A DNA stretch of 64,000 bases, from assembly GCA_021521415.1 (NCBI GenBank), contig JAIQDT010003791.1, positions 145,034 to 209,033 on the forward strand, read 5' to 3'. Positions 1-12,812 of this stretch are shown here, one piece after another. This stretch comes from Bidens hawaiensis (taxonomy: Eukaryota; Streptophyta; Magnoliopsida; Asterales; Asteraceae). The translations under genes were made by a program, and so were the position numbers. Each line of letters starts with the position of its first letter. Position 1 is the first letter of the stretch. The notes under the pieces are model-generated. The model had not been told where the DNA came from and did not search any database. It saw only the letters and a list, made by a program, of their open reading frames with translations.

Positions 1-562
1 AATGCACTACATTCATAAAAATACCTTCATCATTCTATACAGCAACTTTTAAACTAGTCTGACTTAATCAAGCTCAAGAAAGAAGAACCAAGGCAAAGAA
101 GAATCATATATTCAAGCTCTAGAGGTTCATTTAGTGTGTTCAAGTTCAAGACATTATTTTTTTCTTTAGCTTCAAATAGGAGTTTGCCACATATAGCAAG
201 CATAGATCTAACTCGCTCTCTTGTTCATATATTTTAGTTGAGAGTTATACTAGAAGGAGTTGATCACCCAAGTAATTAGCATAACATAAATCAGCCAGAA
301 GAAAAAAATATTAATGAAAGTATGAAACTAATAAACATGCTCAACGGACTGATCATACATAAAAAAAACTTATTAAAATGATGTGTTAAAATATCAATTT
401 AACTAGATACGGATTTTTATTACATAAATAATTTATGTGTGTGCTTTACTTTACAAGTAAATATATTAAATTGATACTCTAAAATAAATATACAACGACA
501 TTTTTATTTATTAAATGTTTTCTAGATACATTTTTTTTAACGACAACTTTCTTTATGTGTTA
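1..562. other. AT-rich intergenic DNA
   Basis: No coding region, RNA gene or clear repeat boundary is seen here. The sequence is AT-rich and ends at the GGCCG target-site copy (563-567) of the solo LTR that follows. It is the left flank into which the nested retrotransposon cluster inserted; its continuation is at 17280. Confidence 0.6.
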
Positions 563-859
563 GGCCGTGTCACACCCCGACCATGATGGAAACGTCGGGG
601 CGCAACCAATTGTTCATCGCACACGACACTATTAAGTGACAATATCTAATCAACTCATTTAAATTCATAAAAACACAAAGAGTCACATAACTTGTTCATA
701 CAATAACCGAATTCAAATCATAGTAAATAATATATTGTTCGTTTTGCTAATATCTTAATAGTCCCGATAACGTTTTTTTTTCTTCAAGTCCTCGAGTCAA
801 CCTAAAGTCAAACCTGTAACATTGCATAAATAGATTTTTTCAACACAAAGGTTGGTGAG

Positions 860-1697
860 TGAAGAAGCGTGTATCGACTTACTTGTATACGATCAACGTT
901 CCTCGGGTACGAGTGTGCTATATCACCGATGGTTTTCCGAGATACGAGTTCTTCCACCTACAAAACGAACAGCACCGTGAGCTTACCCCTCAGAAAGGGA
1001 CAGAGGGGTCTTCTTTGGGGTAACCCTCCGGTGTGAGAATCAGATATTGTAGGAGAGGATAATCAGAAGGTAAAAATGAGTAAAGGACTTAGAATACATT
1101 TTCTTGCCTGCCTCCAACTGTGGAGGTGGTGTGGTATTTATGGTATTAGGGTTTCCAATGATTGGGCTCAGACCCCATTAGGGCCTTTTTGGCCTCCTCC
1201 TATTGCTTCGCGCCACGTGTACTTAGGACACCTGGTGCTTTTTCATTGATTATTCTCTGACCAAGGTATTTCACCTGACCCATGTACCATCACGCGGTGG
1301 CACATGGGCTTTGCTGAGTTGTCCACCCTTCATTGGCAGCTGTCAACATCAGCACATTCTTTATTCCTTAAAAGATACCTTCTGGAAGGTTGTCTGATGA
1401 GTACAATCATGGTTGTCCTTATCCTGATTTGGATTAGACTATTGTCTCATTTGTTGTTTGTCGCTTACGCGCGGCCTTTATGCGCCTATCCCGGGGATGC
1501 GCAAGGTCTTCTCTTTATTCTCACACTAAATGTGTGTGTTGTGTGCATATGTGATATGCGCCACGCGCAGATGTTTCATGCGCTTGCGCATAGGTTTTGG
1601 CTTTGTGTCTTCATGACATCCTGATTTCAAGCCTCTTGTCTATATCTTGTGGGTTGACCCGCCCCACTCGATGTTAAGGCGGGTGCATACCCCTTCA
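860..1697 (-). repeat. 3' LTR of the Tat-like element
   Basis: An 838-bp repeat matching 12107-12812 joined to 14949-15080. By eye about eight substitutions separate the copies. It begins TGAAG and ends CTTCA on the plus strand. Confidence 0.9.
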
Positions 1698-1712
1698 AGC
1701 CCCCCCAGTCTA
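1698..1712 (-). other. Polypurine tract of the Tat-like element
   Basis: On the minus strand the sequence just inside the 3' LTR reads GACTGGGGGGGCT, a purine run suited to priming plus-strand DNA synthesis. Its position next to the LTR boundary at 1697 supports the LTR call. Confidence 0.75.
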
Positions 1713-2067
1713 ATGTGTGTCTTGTCTCACGCGAGCGAGGTAAGATAGATATTAGACTTAATAGTTTGCTTTTTCAATAGGTCTTGTTTTTTCTTTTTCT
1801 TTTCTTGTACGCGCGTTGCGCGAAATTCCATCCCTTTGGTTAAAACGAATCGTCAATGCACATGGTTGGTTGATGTTGACATGCATCAGAGATGGAGACG
1901 TTATGTGTCAGACCTTTCGTGTGCTCGAGGTGCTACAGTGGCTTTTCACGTCTCCTCATACAGTGTCAGGAACACGTGTCGCGCTTATGTTGACCTACGC
2001 CTGCGAGTGGGGGCGCGTGAGCGTAGATCTGATTATTACTTTTTTCTCTCTCTCTCTCTCCTGGGCC

Positions 2068-2074
2068 TATAAAA
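2068..2074 (+). promoter_or_regulatory. TATA box of the antisense gene
   Basis: TATAAAA lies about 145 bp upstream of the ATG at 2217, just after a CT-rich microsatellite (~2045-2061). It is inside the internal region of the element, not in the LTR, so the antisense gene appears to have its own promoter. Confidence 0.6.
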
Positions 2075-2216
2075 CCAAACCTTTTGAACCGTTTTTTCTT
2101 CATCTCCACTGTCATTTTCAGAGCTTTTGCCAATCATTTACATTCCGATTAAGAGCTTTCGTCTTTGTCCCTGAATTCCGTGCTTAAAGTAACCGTATTG
2201 TTCGATTCGCAATTGT

Positions 2217-5200
2217 ATGTCTGATAACCCAGACACCACAATTTCCCATAGTAAAGGCCGTGTAAAATCAGTGGTTATGTCTACTTTGAAGAAAACCGGC
2301 AAGGGTACTCGGGTTGCCGAGGCCTCGTCGGAGGAGGGAGGGAAGAACAAGGCTGTGAAGAGATGGGATGAGATTCCCTGCAAGTTGAAACAACCTGATT
2401 TTGATAATCTCGTCGCCTCTCAGGGTTTTCTCCCTGAGTATGGTTGTCTGCTCCCGGCGACCGGGCAAACGGCGGCGGATCCTCCCGCAGGCTATATCTC
2501 TTTATATTCTCACTTTTTCACCCACTGTAATCTTCGTCTTCCGATGACGAGGTTTATAGGTGCGCTCCTCCAATTTTACGGGATTCATATATCTCAAGTC
2601 CATCCCTGTGGATTAGTGCGCATGACTCATTTTGAGTTCATGTGCAAAGCTCAGCGCGAGGAGCCCACCCCTCGGCGCTTTCAATATTTTTATAAGCCGA
2701 AAATCCAAGTTTCTTGGTTCTCATTCACACCGTGCAGTCAGAAGGTTAAGTGCTGCACTGTTACCTTCAAAAGCCTTCATGACTGGGCTGAAAAATTCTT
2801 TTATATCAAGGCTGGTGTTATTCCCATTCGTATGACCATGCGCGCGATTACTTCTGCGCCCGCGGATGATGACGTTCTTAAGAATCCATCTGGCGCGTGG
2901 GTTAAAAAATTAACTGCTGAACCATCCCCCGCCAAGAATATTTGCGAGGAAGCGTTGGTGGGGGTTGGTATGGGCAAGAGGTGGACTGACAGCGAGACTG
3001 AGCCTGTCATCCATGTTGATGGCTCAGGTGGGTTGTTTGTTCATTGCATTAATTTTGCGCGAGTATAATTCGTTTTGCTGATATCACTTGTCTTGTTTTA
3101 TGCAGAAAGCAAGGAATACATCCACGCCGCCTATGACGAGCATACAGAAGGTGGCTCTGTCGCCCTGGACGCTGGGGAAGTTGCTTTCCCTGATCGCTTC
3201 GATGATATGTTCATCCCTGTCGACTTAGAATTTTGCTTTGACAGCGATGCGCCTGGTAAGCCCTTGTATTTGTGTTTAGGCCCTTAGAATGCCAAATTTG
3301 GTTTTAACATTTCTGTTGCGAGTATTGTAGATGCACTCGCTAATTATGAGTTGGAGCCTGTGGAAGAGGGAGGGGAGGAGGAAAAAGCTGAAGCGCAAAA
3401 ACTCAAGCGCAAGGCTAAAGGCAAAACTGGCGCAGGGGCCAGTAAAAAACAGAAAAAAGATGATGCCTCTGTTGCCCAGAATCTTCCTCCTACTCAAGTG
3501 AAGGAACCTGAGAAAACCAAGGGTTTTACTTCCAAGTTTTCCTTGTCTTCTTTGCCTCAAGGTGTGGGCAATCCTCCAGTCCACACGAGGTATGGTGCTG
3601 CTACCTCATCTCTGCGCGCGGCGGACAAGGGAAGCGGTGCTGCGCCTGCTGTTTCGTCTTCTCCAACAGGTATACTTTGTTTATATTTTATGGTTTTATG
3701 AGTGTGATTCCAATGGAGTTATTAATGAAGCTTTGTTCACTCAAATGTTTGTAGAGCCGGCAACATTGGTGGCTCAACCTCAGGCGCAGCAAGGTGCCAA
3801 GGCTATGCCGAAAATTGTTTTGAAGTCCTCTGTTTTGCCCTCAAAAAGGAGAAAAATTGACTTCATGGCGATGCTTAATTCGCGGACTGCGGTGCGCCAA
3901 GGTATATATTGCGCTTTGATTGTCTGATTTTTTCCTTTAGTTCAAGTCATGAATCATTTCTCCTTGTTGGTTTTTTCATAGGAATTATAGCTGGCACACA
4001 AGCTGCTGGTGGTACTGTTAGCGATGGCGCTGTTAGTTCTGCTCCTGCTCCAACAAGTACTGAATCTCCCCTCATTGGGATCACTAAAGAGCAGGAGACT
4101 ATTTTTCGCGCTGCTCTAACAGCGTCAAGACCTCCCTCACCTCCTTCTACGCGCAGCCCTTCTCGTGAGACTATTTTTTATTCTTCCAAGTCGCAGGAGA
4201 AGAGACCTGTTATAGAGGATGATGAGGAGGTTAATTTTGAAAATTCTGATGGTGGCCGCGTAAGCCCTATAGCGCCACGAGATTTCGTGGCGCAGCCCTT
4301 TTCTCATGGGGCAGGCAGGAGCTCATCAGCTGGCGCTAATCTTTCTGCCGGTTCTCCTCAGGTATAAGTTTATTTTGCTCCGCTGTGCAGACTTCCAAAT
4401 TAGTGTTTAGATAACTAAAACGTTTCTTTGCGTTGCTTTGTGTTTGTAGGGAGCCGATCACATATACCGCCCGAGCTGGAGTATCACTGAAGAGAGCTCA
4501 TTCCAATCCTTGGGCGTATGTGAAGACTTTTGGGCTCACTCTGTTCCTCCAGCTGAAAGGAGGTTTCAAGAGGACCGCGCTCGCGTGGATTTGCTTAATG
4601 ACCACCTTTTTGTTGGGTCTGCGTTTTTTGCTGCCTCCCAAGAGCTTCGCAATGATTATATAAAGGTACGTGATGCCCTTGCGGAGGCCAAGCAAGAGGC
4701 TAAGATTTCTGCTTGGAATCTTTCTGATGCCCGAGAGAAAGCTGAGAAACACCAAGCAGAACTTAGCGAGAACCGGGCAAGTTCCAACGCTGCTTTTGTG
4801 AAGCGCGGGCTTGAGCTGCAAGCTGCGCGGGAGAAACTGCAAGTGGCAGAGGCAGATGCGGCCAAGTACGCGCGTCGAGCGCGTGACCTGGAGTTGGCAG
4901 TGGAGGCGCATGACCAAACTATCGCGCAGGTTAATACTGAAAAAACTTTATTGGAGAGTGAGGTTGCGCGCCTGAAGAAAGAGCTCGATGCTGCGCGAGC
5001 GGAAAAGAATGAAGCCTTGGCGGCAGCAGCGTCTGACAAAGAAGAGCTAAAACAAGCCAAGGAAACTGTTAAGTTGTTAAACTCTCAAATCCCTGCTCTT
5101 GAGACATCTGTTTCTTCCCTCGCGCAGGACCGTCAATGGCTGATTTCACAGGGTGTGACTAGTTGCGCTTATGCCATGAAATACTCAGACGAGTTTCAGA

Positions 5201-5755
5201 CCCTTGTGATGGACTGTAATGCGGCGTCGCGCTTGGTGGGTCGGGCTGAGGGGTTTAAGGATGGTTATGAATATGGCATGCTAAAGAAGAATCCATCCGA
5301 CTACCCTTATCAGCTCGACGCTGTCTGCGCTGACATGGCTGAGGTGGGGGAGAAGTACTTGAATACTCCAATTCCCATCCTTGAGCAGGTATTTTAACCT
5401 TAATGAGTTTACTTGACTTATTTTCATAATCTTTTGTACTTATACTGTTCCTTGTGACTTGCAGATAGCCGCGCTTGCTGACCAGCCCGATCTTGGCGCT
5501 TTAAAGAAATTACTTGATGAATGTGAAGGGACTGGTGGCAATGATGATGGCGCGGGCAACGCTACCTCTGCCAGCGGCTCTGGCGTGGCAAAAGGACCTA
5601 CTCATGACGCTATCATGACAGAAGACGACTATATTCAAGACGAACAGCTTGATTATGGTAAGTTTGGAGATGACGAGGAGCGGGCTGCGCCAGATGCTGA
5701 GGGAGGAAATAATGATGAGGAAGATGAAGAGGCTGATATTAACATAGAGACTTGA
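2217..5755 (+). CDS. Seven-exon antisense protein of the Tat element (putative gypsy-type transposase-domain protein)
   Basis: Antisense to gag-pol. Exons inferred from GT-AG junctions that keep the frame: 2217-3027, 3106-3255, 3331-3669, 3755-3901, 3982-4361, 4450-5388, 5465-5755; total 3057 nt, 1018 aa plus stop. Residues ~90-200 (YISLYSHFF, LRLPMTRF, QVHP) resemble the plant 'putative gypsy-type transposase' domain that I recall from antisense ORFs of Tat elements. A Lys-rich low-complexity stretch and a Ser/Pro-rich region follow. Exon 6 encodes a long Ala/Glu/Lys coiled coil (roughly residues 660-850), and exon 7 ends in an acidic tail. No catalytic residues are evident, and its molecular role is unknown. 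All six introns are short (72-88 nt). It has no internal stop, in contrast to the gag-pol beside it. Exon borders are predictions from sequence only. Confidence 0.75.
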
Positions 5756-6564
5756 AAAGCCCTTCTTGTTTTTTTTTTTTTTTTTTTTTTTTTTTGTGTG
5801 TTTGTAGTTTTTACCTCATCATTTGTAAATTTGTAAACTTCTATGTTTCGGAATGAAATTTTGTTTTTCCCTTATTCGCATCTTGCGCATTCCCAATTCA
5901 TCTCTTTATATTGCATGTGTGTGCTTGTTGAATATAAGGTATGCTTACACATTGAAACTTGAACAAGGTTGTAAGGAAATTATTTTTACTTAATCCTTAA
6001 CAGTTGTCATATTTCAAGTTATTTTGCGATATTCTGAATATGCTGACACGTGCCTTGGCATTTCATTATTCCTCTTTTGCGCGACGTTATCGTGCATTTA
6101 TTATAGGAAATTATGAATGAGTTTTTTAGCCTTTACGTTTCAGTATGTGTTACTCTGCCTATATCCATTATAATCCATGCGCGGCCCCGACCTGAGACCT
6201 TAACAACTATGCTTTGGCATGTGCTTTGCCTTAGTTGTGTTTAGGTATTTTTATGGTCCAGCTGCGCAATACGTAGGATGGATGCTATGAGCAATTTGAG
6301 CTAAGGCTCATATTATTGGGCTAAGGCCCTGACGTTTTAGAGTTAAAACTCGTTAACGCGTCTGAGCTTGAAGCTCGCGCATGTATGTTTTACTTCGTTT
6401 TATTTTTAGTTTGATGTCAATACAATGTTGTCATATTGTTCAAAATTAATAAAGGGAAGTGTGAAACATATATGCAAAAGGTAGTAGAACGCATATTAAG
6501 AAAAAAAAGAGCGTATCATTATTCATAATGGCTTAAAAAGCCTTGATTACAAACTTGACAACTT
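5756..6564. other. Convergent 3' region between the antisense gene and pol
   Basis: This stretch separates the stop of the antisense gene from the end of the minus-strand integrase. It opens with a T-rich tract (~5768-5795) and then AT-rich sequence with no ORF; the transcripts of both strands would end here. It is internal to the Tat-like element. Confidence 0.6.
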
Positions 6565-9500
6565 TTACATGAAACATTTTCTAAGTTGTGCTGCGTTCCA
6601 TGTGCGCGGGATCTTCTTTCCATTTAAATCTTTTAAAGCGTATGCGCCTTTTCCCAATTCTTCCGAGACTTGATAAGGTCCCTCCCAGTTGGGAGACATC
6701 TTTCCCGGGGGTATTGCGCGACTAGCTTCATTGTTCCGAAGGACAAAATCATTCTTCTTGAAGTGGCATTCTTTCACGCGCTGATTGTAGTATTTTTCTA
6801 GCTTTTTCTTGTATTTGGCTTCACTGATGATAGCCGCCTCTCTGCGTCCCTCAAGTAAATTGAGATCCAACCTCCTTTCTTGCTCGTTATCCATCTTACT
6901 CATCATGAGCACTCTATAGGATGGGCATCCAATCTATGCTGGAATCATAGCCTCCGTTCCATAGGTTAGGCTGAACGGGGACTCGCCATTGCTGGTTTTG
7001 CTTAATGTCCTGTGCGCCCACAGGACATTAGGTAACTCCTCGACCCATGCATGGGACTCTCCCTCAAACCTTTTCTTCAGCCCATTCAGCAAGCTTCGGT
7101 TCGCGCGTTCCACTTGGCCATTCCCTTGAGGGTGGTATACTGAAGTGAAGACCTGATTGATGTGCAATTCCTTGAACCAACTGGATATCTTACTGTCAGT
7201 GAATTGTTTGCCATTGTCGCTCACGATTTCCATGGGCAGGCCAAAACGGCATACGATGTGGCTCCATATAAATTGCTTCATTGCCTCGGCTGTGATTTTT
7301 GCCAGTGGCTTGGCTTCAACCCATTTCGTGAAATAGTCTACTGCCACTACCAAAAACTTTACTCGCCCTGGCGCTTGTGGTAAGGGACCCACAATATCGA
7401 TTGCCCACTTGTGGAAAGGCCATGCAGAGGTCACCGGAATCAAGTTGTTCTTTGGCCGCATGGTATTTGGCGCATAGCTCTGACACGCTTTGCATTTTTG
7501 GATATCTTTTAACGCGTCCCAGTACATGCCTGGCCAATAGTAACCTGCGTTCATTGCCTTGGCGATCACCATGCGCGGGCCAGCATGTATTCCACAGATT
7601 CCTTCGTGTATCTCTCTGATCACATAGCTTGCTTCCTCAGCGTCTAGGCATTTCATGAGTGGTCCAAGATAAGAGCGTCGATATAACGTACCATCGAGCA
7701 TTTCGTAGTTCTGCGACTTGTGTCTTATCTTCCTCGCCTGTGCGCGATCGTCTGGTACCTTTCCCTCCTTCAAGAATTCCATTATTGGAGTTATCCATGA
7801 TGAAGGTGTTGTATGAATTACAAGAACAGACTTCGCTCCCACTGACGGGTTGCTCATTACTTCCACCCTGACATCTTTGCCAAAATGATCGAAGCTGGTT
7901 GATGCCATCTTGCTTAGCGCGTCGGCAGACTTATTTTCACTGCGCGGAATGTGTATGATTCTGAAAAAGTCAAATTGTTCGGTGAGTTTCTTCGCCTGCT
8001 CTAGATACAGAGGCATGGTGTTCTCCTTGGCATCATAAAGGCCATTGACTTGTGCTGCTACCAGGTATGAATCTACATGAGCCTCTAGCTTTTTAACTCC
8101 GAACTTGTGCGCGATGTGCAAACTAGCCAGCAGGGCTTCATACTCAGCTTCATTGTTGGTGCTCTTGAAATCCAACCTGATTGCGTAAGTATACTCATGA
8201 TTTTCTGGATCCACCAGTTTGAGGCCTGCGCCGGACCCTTCGTTGTTTGAAGCTCCATCAGTGAATAATCTCCAAACGTTTTCTTCATTATTGGCTTGCG
8301 GAGGGTCTACTTCGCCTGAGCCTCTTCGACTTTTCCTTCAGGGATTTCTGCGATGAAATCAGCTAAGACTTGTCCCTTGATTGCTGGACGAGGCTTATAG
8401 GTGATCGTGTGCTCCCCTAATTCCAGCGCCCATTTTGTCAGCCTTCCTGAGAGCGCGGGACGTCGCAAGACTTGCTGGATGTTGTAGTCAGTCAGGACTT
8501 CAATAGGATGACCATTGAAATATCTGTGAAGCTTGCGCGACGCATGCGTTAGTGATAAAACTAACTTTTCTATGATGGTGTAGCGCGTCTCAGGATCTGT
8601 CAGCACCCGACTTACATAATAAATTGGTGTTTGGATTCCCTTGCGATCCACCAATAATACTGCGCCAATGGCGCGCTCTCCTGCTGACAGGTACAACGTT
8701 AAAGTTTCACCAGGTAGTGGAGCTGTGAGCGGAGGCAGATTTATCAGACATTCTTTTATCTCACTGAAAGCTTGCTCGGCCTCAGGCGTCCACTTGAATT
8801 GGCTTTTCTTTAAGCAATTTCTCAATGTGTTAATGAATGGGGTAGATTTGCTTGCATGGTTTGCTAGGAACCTGTTAATTGATACCAATCTACCATTCAA
8901 CTTTTGAACTTCCTTCATGGTGGATGGTGAGGGCATGCCGAGGATAGCCTCCACCTTCTCTGGGTTCACCTTGAAACCATCCTTGGTGACCATTACGCCG
9001 AGAAATTTCCCTTCTTCCACGCCGAATGTGCATTTGCTCGGGTTGAGCTTCATGTTTACTTCCTTTAGGCGCCGAAGGGTTTCTTCGATGTCTTTGAGCA
9101 TTTGTTTTTCCTCCCTGCTTTTAATCACCAAATCATCCACGTAGACTTCTAAATTTTTTCCAATCTGCTCGTTGAAAATTGCATCCATGAGTCTTTGGTA
9201 AGTGGCTCCTGCATTCTTCAAACCAAAGGGCATTTTTGTGTAACAGAAAACACCCTTGTCAGTTCTGAAAGCAGTATTGTCTTCATCCTGTGGTGCCATT
9301 TGAATTTGGTGATAGCCCTTATAGGCATCCAGGAAACATTTAAGCTTAAATGGCACCACAGAGTCCACCTTCATGTCAATGTTTGGGAGGGGGTAACAAT
9401 CTTTTGGACACGCCTTGTTGAGGTCCTTGAAATCAATGCACATTCTCCATGACCCATTGCTCTTCTTTACCATCACAGGATTGGCTACCCATGTTTGATA

Positions 9501-10505
9501 TCGTATTGGGCGAATGATATTCGCGCGCAGTAGATCTTCTACTTGCTCATTCATGGCCTCTGTCTTCTCGTTTCCCATGACTCTTTTCTTTTGAGCAATT
9601 GGCTCCACGGACTTGAATGTGTTGAGAGAGTGCTGCGCCAGGTCTCGCGGAACCCCAGTCATATCAGAATGTTGCCACGCGAAGACTGACATATACGTTG
9701 TGAGCAATCTTTTCATTCTCATTCTTGTGTCATCTGATATCGTAGCTCCGATTGTGATTGTTTGTTCTGGGAATTTTGGGTTGAGAATCCATTCCTTTGG
9801 CGCGTTGTTTGCCACTGGAAGCTTCATTCTCCCCTCTCGAGGTATACTTATTACTGCGCATAAATGATCTCGGTACACAAATGTTACTCCTGTTGGTGTT
9901 GGGAACCCCAACGCGCCATGCGCTGGTGACGGTATGGCGTTGAATTGGGCAATCGCTCCTCTACCCAAGATCATACTATGGCATGAAGTGGTGGGCAAGA
10001 TCAGGAAGTTGACAATTTCAGCTCGCTTGTGCTTCTCATCCCCCATAGTTAGTTCGAATTGTATCTGACCTAGGGGGTGAATAATTTCGTTTGAGACACC
10101 CGAGATTGGTGCACTCACAACTTCGAGCCTTGCTTGGTCTGCTGGATCCAACTTCCTGAAACATTGCTCATACATGATGTCTGACTCACTACCGGTGTCC
10201 ACCAGGACTCTTGACACCTCATAATGAGCGATGTGTGCAGTGATGACTAGAGGACTGCTGATAGACGGGCCTCCTCTGATTCTTGGAAAGATTACTTGTT
10301 GCTCGCGCCAATCCCCTTGGATTTGCGCGCTTCTCTTCCTCGATCCTTGCCCTTGCCTTCTTCCTTCAGCTACACAGATTCTTTTGAATTTTTTACTGGC
10401 TGAGGCTCCGTCTGGTTGTTCGTTCTCTGGTCTTGGATTTTTTACCAGGTGAGCCAACTTGCCTGATTTCATATCTTTTCGATCGCATCCTTCAAATGAT
10501 GGCAT
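6565..10505 (-). pseudogene. pol: Tat-like pol polyprotein, broken
   Basis: Minus-strand order: aspartic protease (DTGSESDIMYEQ), reverse transcriptase (YVDDLVIKS), RNase H, then a second RNase H (LFTDGASNNEGSG), integrase (zinc-binding HHCC region, DNGKQFTD, HPQGNGQVERANR) and the integrase C-terminal part (NWEGPYQV). Two lesions are visible. The frame breaks at about 8307-8309, where EEAQAK runs into TAG while the next segment DPPQANNEENVWRLF continues in another frame, consistent with a one-base loss. A TAG at about 6934-6936 replaces an expected sense codon after GTEAMIPA; the same frame continues to 6565. The initial part also lies in a different frame from gag. No functional polyprotein is expected without recoding. 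Confidence 0.88.
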
Positions 10506-12035
10506 GCATCGGTGTTGTGCCCTGTGGATTTGTGAAACTCACAATATTTGCCACTGTTCGGTGGTCCCTTATGGAGTAATGGCCTGGGGTTTTTAAACTG
10601 GACATTCTCTGTGCTTAACACTTGCGAGGGCGTTTTGGTGAGGGGAGTCCATATTCTTGGTAGAGGTCTGTTAGGCTCTCTGCCGCCTTCCTTCTTGTCA
10701 CCTTCTCCGCGATTAAGAATGTCTTTTTGGGGTTGGGGTGAACTTTGTTGCGCTTGCTTTTCTGCAGGAGAATAATTGGTTTGTTGCAACCTGGACCATA
10801 CGGAGTTTTGTTTGCCCCTCCTTTCATTGTTGCGTGGTGCTTCTGTTTGATGCCCTTTATCTCTTGCTCTGTCTTGGGCAATTTGTTGTTCATTTCGCGC
10901 GAAGACTCGCGATGCTTCCATAAGCTTAGCCCAAGTGGTTGGCATGCCCTCTCTGCTCACGAGAGCTCTGCGGAGTTGATCACTGCGCGCACCTTGTATA
11001 AAGGCCACGCGCAAGAGTTGTTCAGTGATGCCTCCAATTGCAAGAGATTCCTGATTGAAACGAGTTATGTAGTCTTCAATGGTTTCATCATTCCTGCGTA
11101 CGCAGTGCATGATGTCATCGGGGTCGCGCGTGTGTCTGCGCTGCTGTACAAAGTGAGCCTGGAACTTTTCCAATAGCTCTTCGAACCCATCGATTTGTCC
11201 TGTCGGCAAGCTTTCGAACCAGACATGCGCTGCACCCGTGAGGCAACGAGCAAACATGTGACACCATGTTGGCATCGTCCAGCTTTCTAAGTTTCCAGTG
11301 TTATAAAAACCTTGTAAGAAATCATCTGGATCTGTTGTACCATCGTACTTGCCTAAACCACTTGGCATCTTGGTTTTGTGTTGAATGGGAGCCTTCGCAA
11401 TGCGCTCAGCGAATTTTGAATGTTTTACCAAGATGGCTGGCCTATATGGTGTGGTTACGTCCACTTGCCCTTTCGCTTGTGGGTTGTATGGTGTGTATAA
11501 ATCCATATCAGCTTTGGCTCCAGGTGCTATGTGCATGTGTGCACGAAGCTGTGAACCTCCTGCATGAGTATCTCGCGTCTTCTTCATGCTGTGCACCTCT
11601 TCCTCATCACTAATATCAGTTTGTTCGGTGTGAATAGAATGACCGTCTTCCAGCGCGCGCGTCTTTTTTGTTGTTCCCTGAATGGTTTGTTTATCAAATG
11701 CGAGCCTTTGTGTTAAATCGGCTAACTTTTTGTGTTTTACCAACTTATTGTATTTGTCCATTAAACGCCGTTGTTCGTTTATGAGCCATTCTTTAGGGTC
11801 ATTGGTTTCAACTTCCGGGCCCATTGGTCCGTTTTTGTTTTGTACCAGTCAGATTTTGGAACGTGAGATCGTCTGGGGGAGTTTCAGTTTGACTATGAGG
11901 TGTTGTGTTGAAGGGATGGTTACTGGTGGTGCGCGCAGTGTCACGCGGCACCCTCAGAACCTGATGTCCCTCATTAACATCCTCAAGCTCATTATCCTCC
12001 AGAACTTGATCGTTGTTTCGAACACCGGAAACCAT
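10469..12035 (-). pseudogene. gag: Tat-like gag, frameshifted
   Basis: The main open segment (11824-10469, 451 aa) has the retrotransposon gag core (WCHMFARCLTGAAHVWF, QRRHTRDPDD) and near the end a Cys/His segment (CEFHKSTGHNTDAC). A plausible N-terminus begins at 12035 (MVSGVRNNDQ) in a different frame and merges into the main frame near 11850, suggesting a one-base indel. At the other end HHLKDAIEKI meets a stop at 10469, while the natural continuation (KSGKLAHLVKN) is in the pol frame; this is either a second indel or a programmed shift. I favour mutation because other lesions are present. Confidence 0.7.
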
Positions 12036-12088
12036 GGTGAAGATTTTCAGAGAGAAAATTGATGAAATAGTGGTTTTGTTGCTGTTGT

Positions 12089-12106
12089 AACAGGTGATGG
12101 CGCCAA
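12089..12106 (-). other. Primer-binding site region of the Tat-like element
   Basis: On the minus strand the bases just inside the 5' LTR read TTGGCGCCATCACC. TGGCGCC starts are typical of plant gypsy primer-binding sites. The matching tRNA is not resolved here. Confidence 0.55.
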
Positions 12107-12812
12107 TGAAGAAGCGTGTATCGACTTACTTGTATACGATCAACGTTCCTCGGGTACGAGTGTGCTATATCACCGATGGTTTTCCGAGATACGAGTTCTT
12201 CCACCTACAAAACGAACAGCACCGTGAGCTTACCCCTCAGAAAGGGACAGAGGGGTCCTCTTTGGGGTAACCCTCCGGTGTGAGAATCAGATATTGTAGG
12301 AGAGGATAATCAGAAGGTAAAAATGAGTAAAGGACTTAGAATACATTTTCTTGCCTACCTCCAACTGTGGAGGTGGTGTGGTATTTATGGTATTAGGGTT
12401 TCCAATGATTGGGCTCAGGCCCCATTAGGGCCTTTTTGGCCTCCTCCTATTGCTTCGCGCCACGTGTACTTAGGACACCTGGTGCTTTTTCATTGATTAT
12501 TCTCTGACCAAGGTATTTCACCTGACCCATGTGCCATCACGCGGTGGCACATGGGCTTTGCTGAGTTGTCCACCCTTCATTGGCAGCTGTCAACATCAGC
12601 ACATTCTTTATTCCTTAAAAGATACCTTCTGGAAGGTTGTCTGATGAGTACAATCATGGTTGTCCTTATCCTGATTTGGATTAGACTATTGTCTCATTTG
12701 TTGTGTGTCGCTTACGCGCGGCCTTTATGCGCCTATCCCGGGGATGCGCAAGGTCTTCTCTTTATTCTCACACTAAATGTGTGTGTTGTGTGCATATGTG
12801 ATATGCGCCACG

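Noticed and set aside
1304..1624. ORF of 106 codons with a near-identical copy at 12551-12817
   Set aside because: Both lie in the LTRs of the Tat-like element and are similar because the LTRs are; no domain.
7162..10452. Several plus-strand ORFs opposite pol
   Set aside because: Antisense shadows of the minus-strand RT, RNase H and integrase codons.
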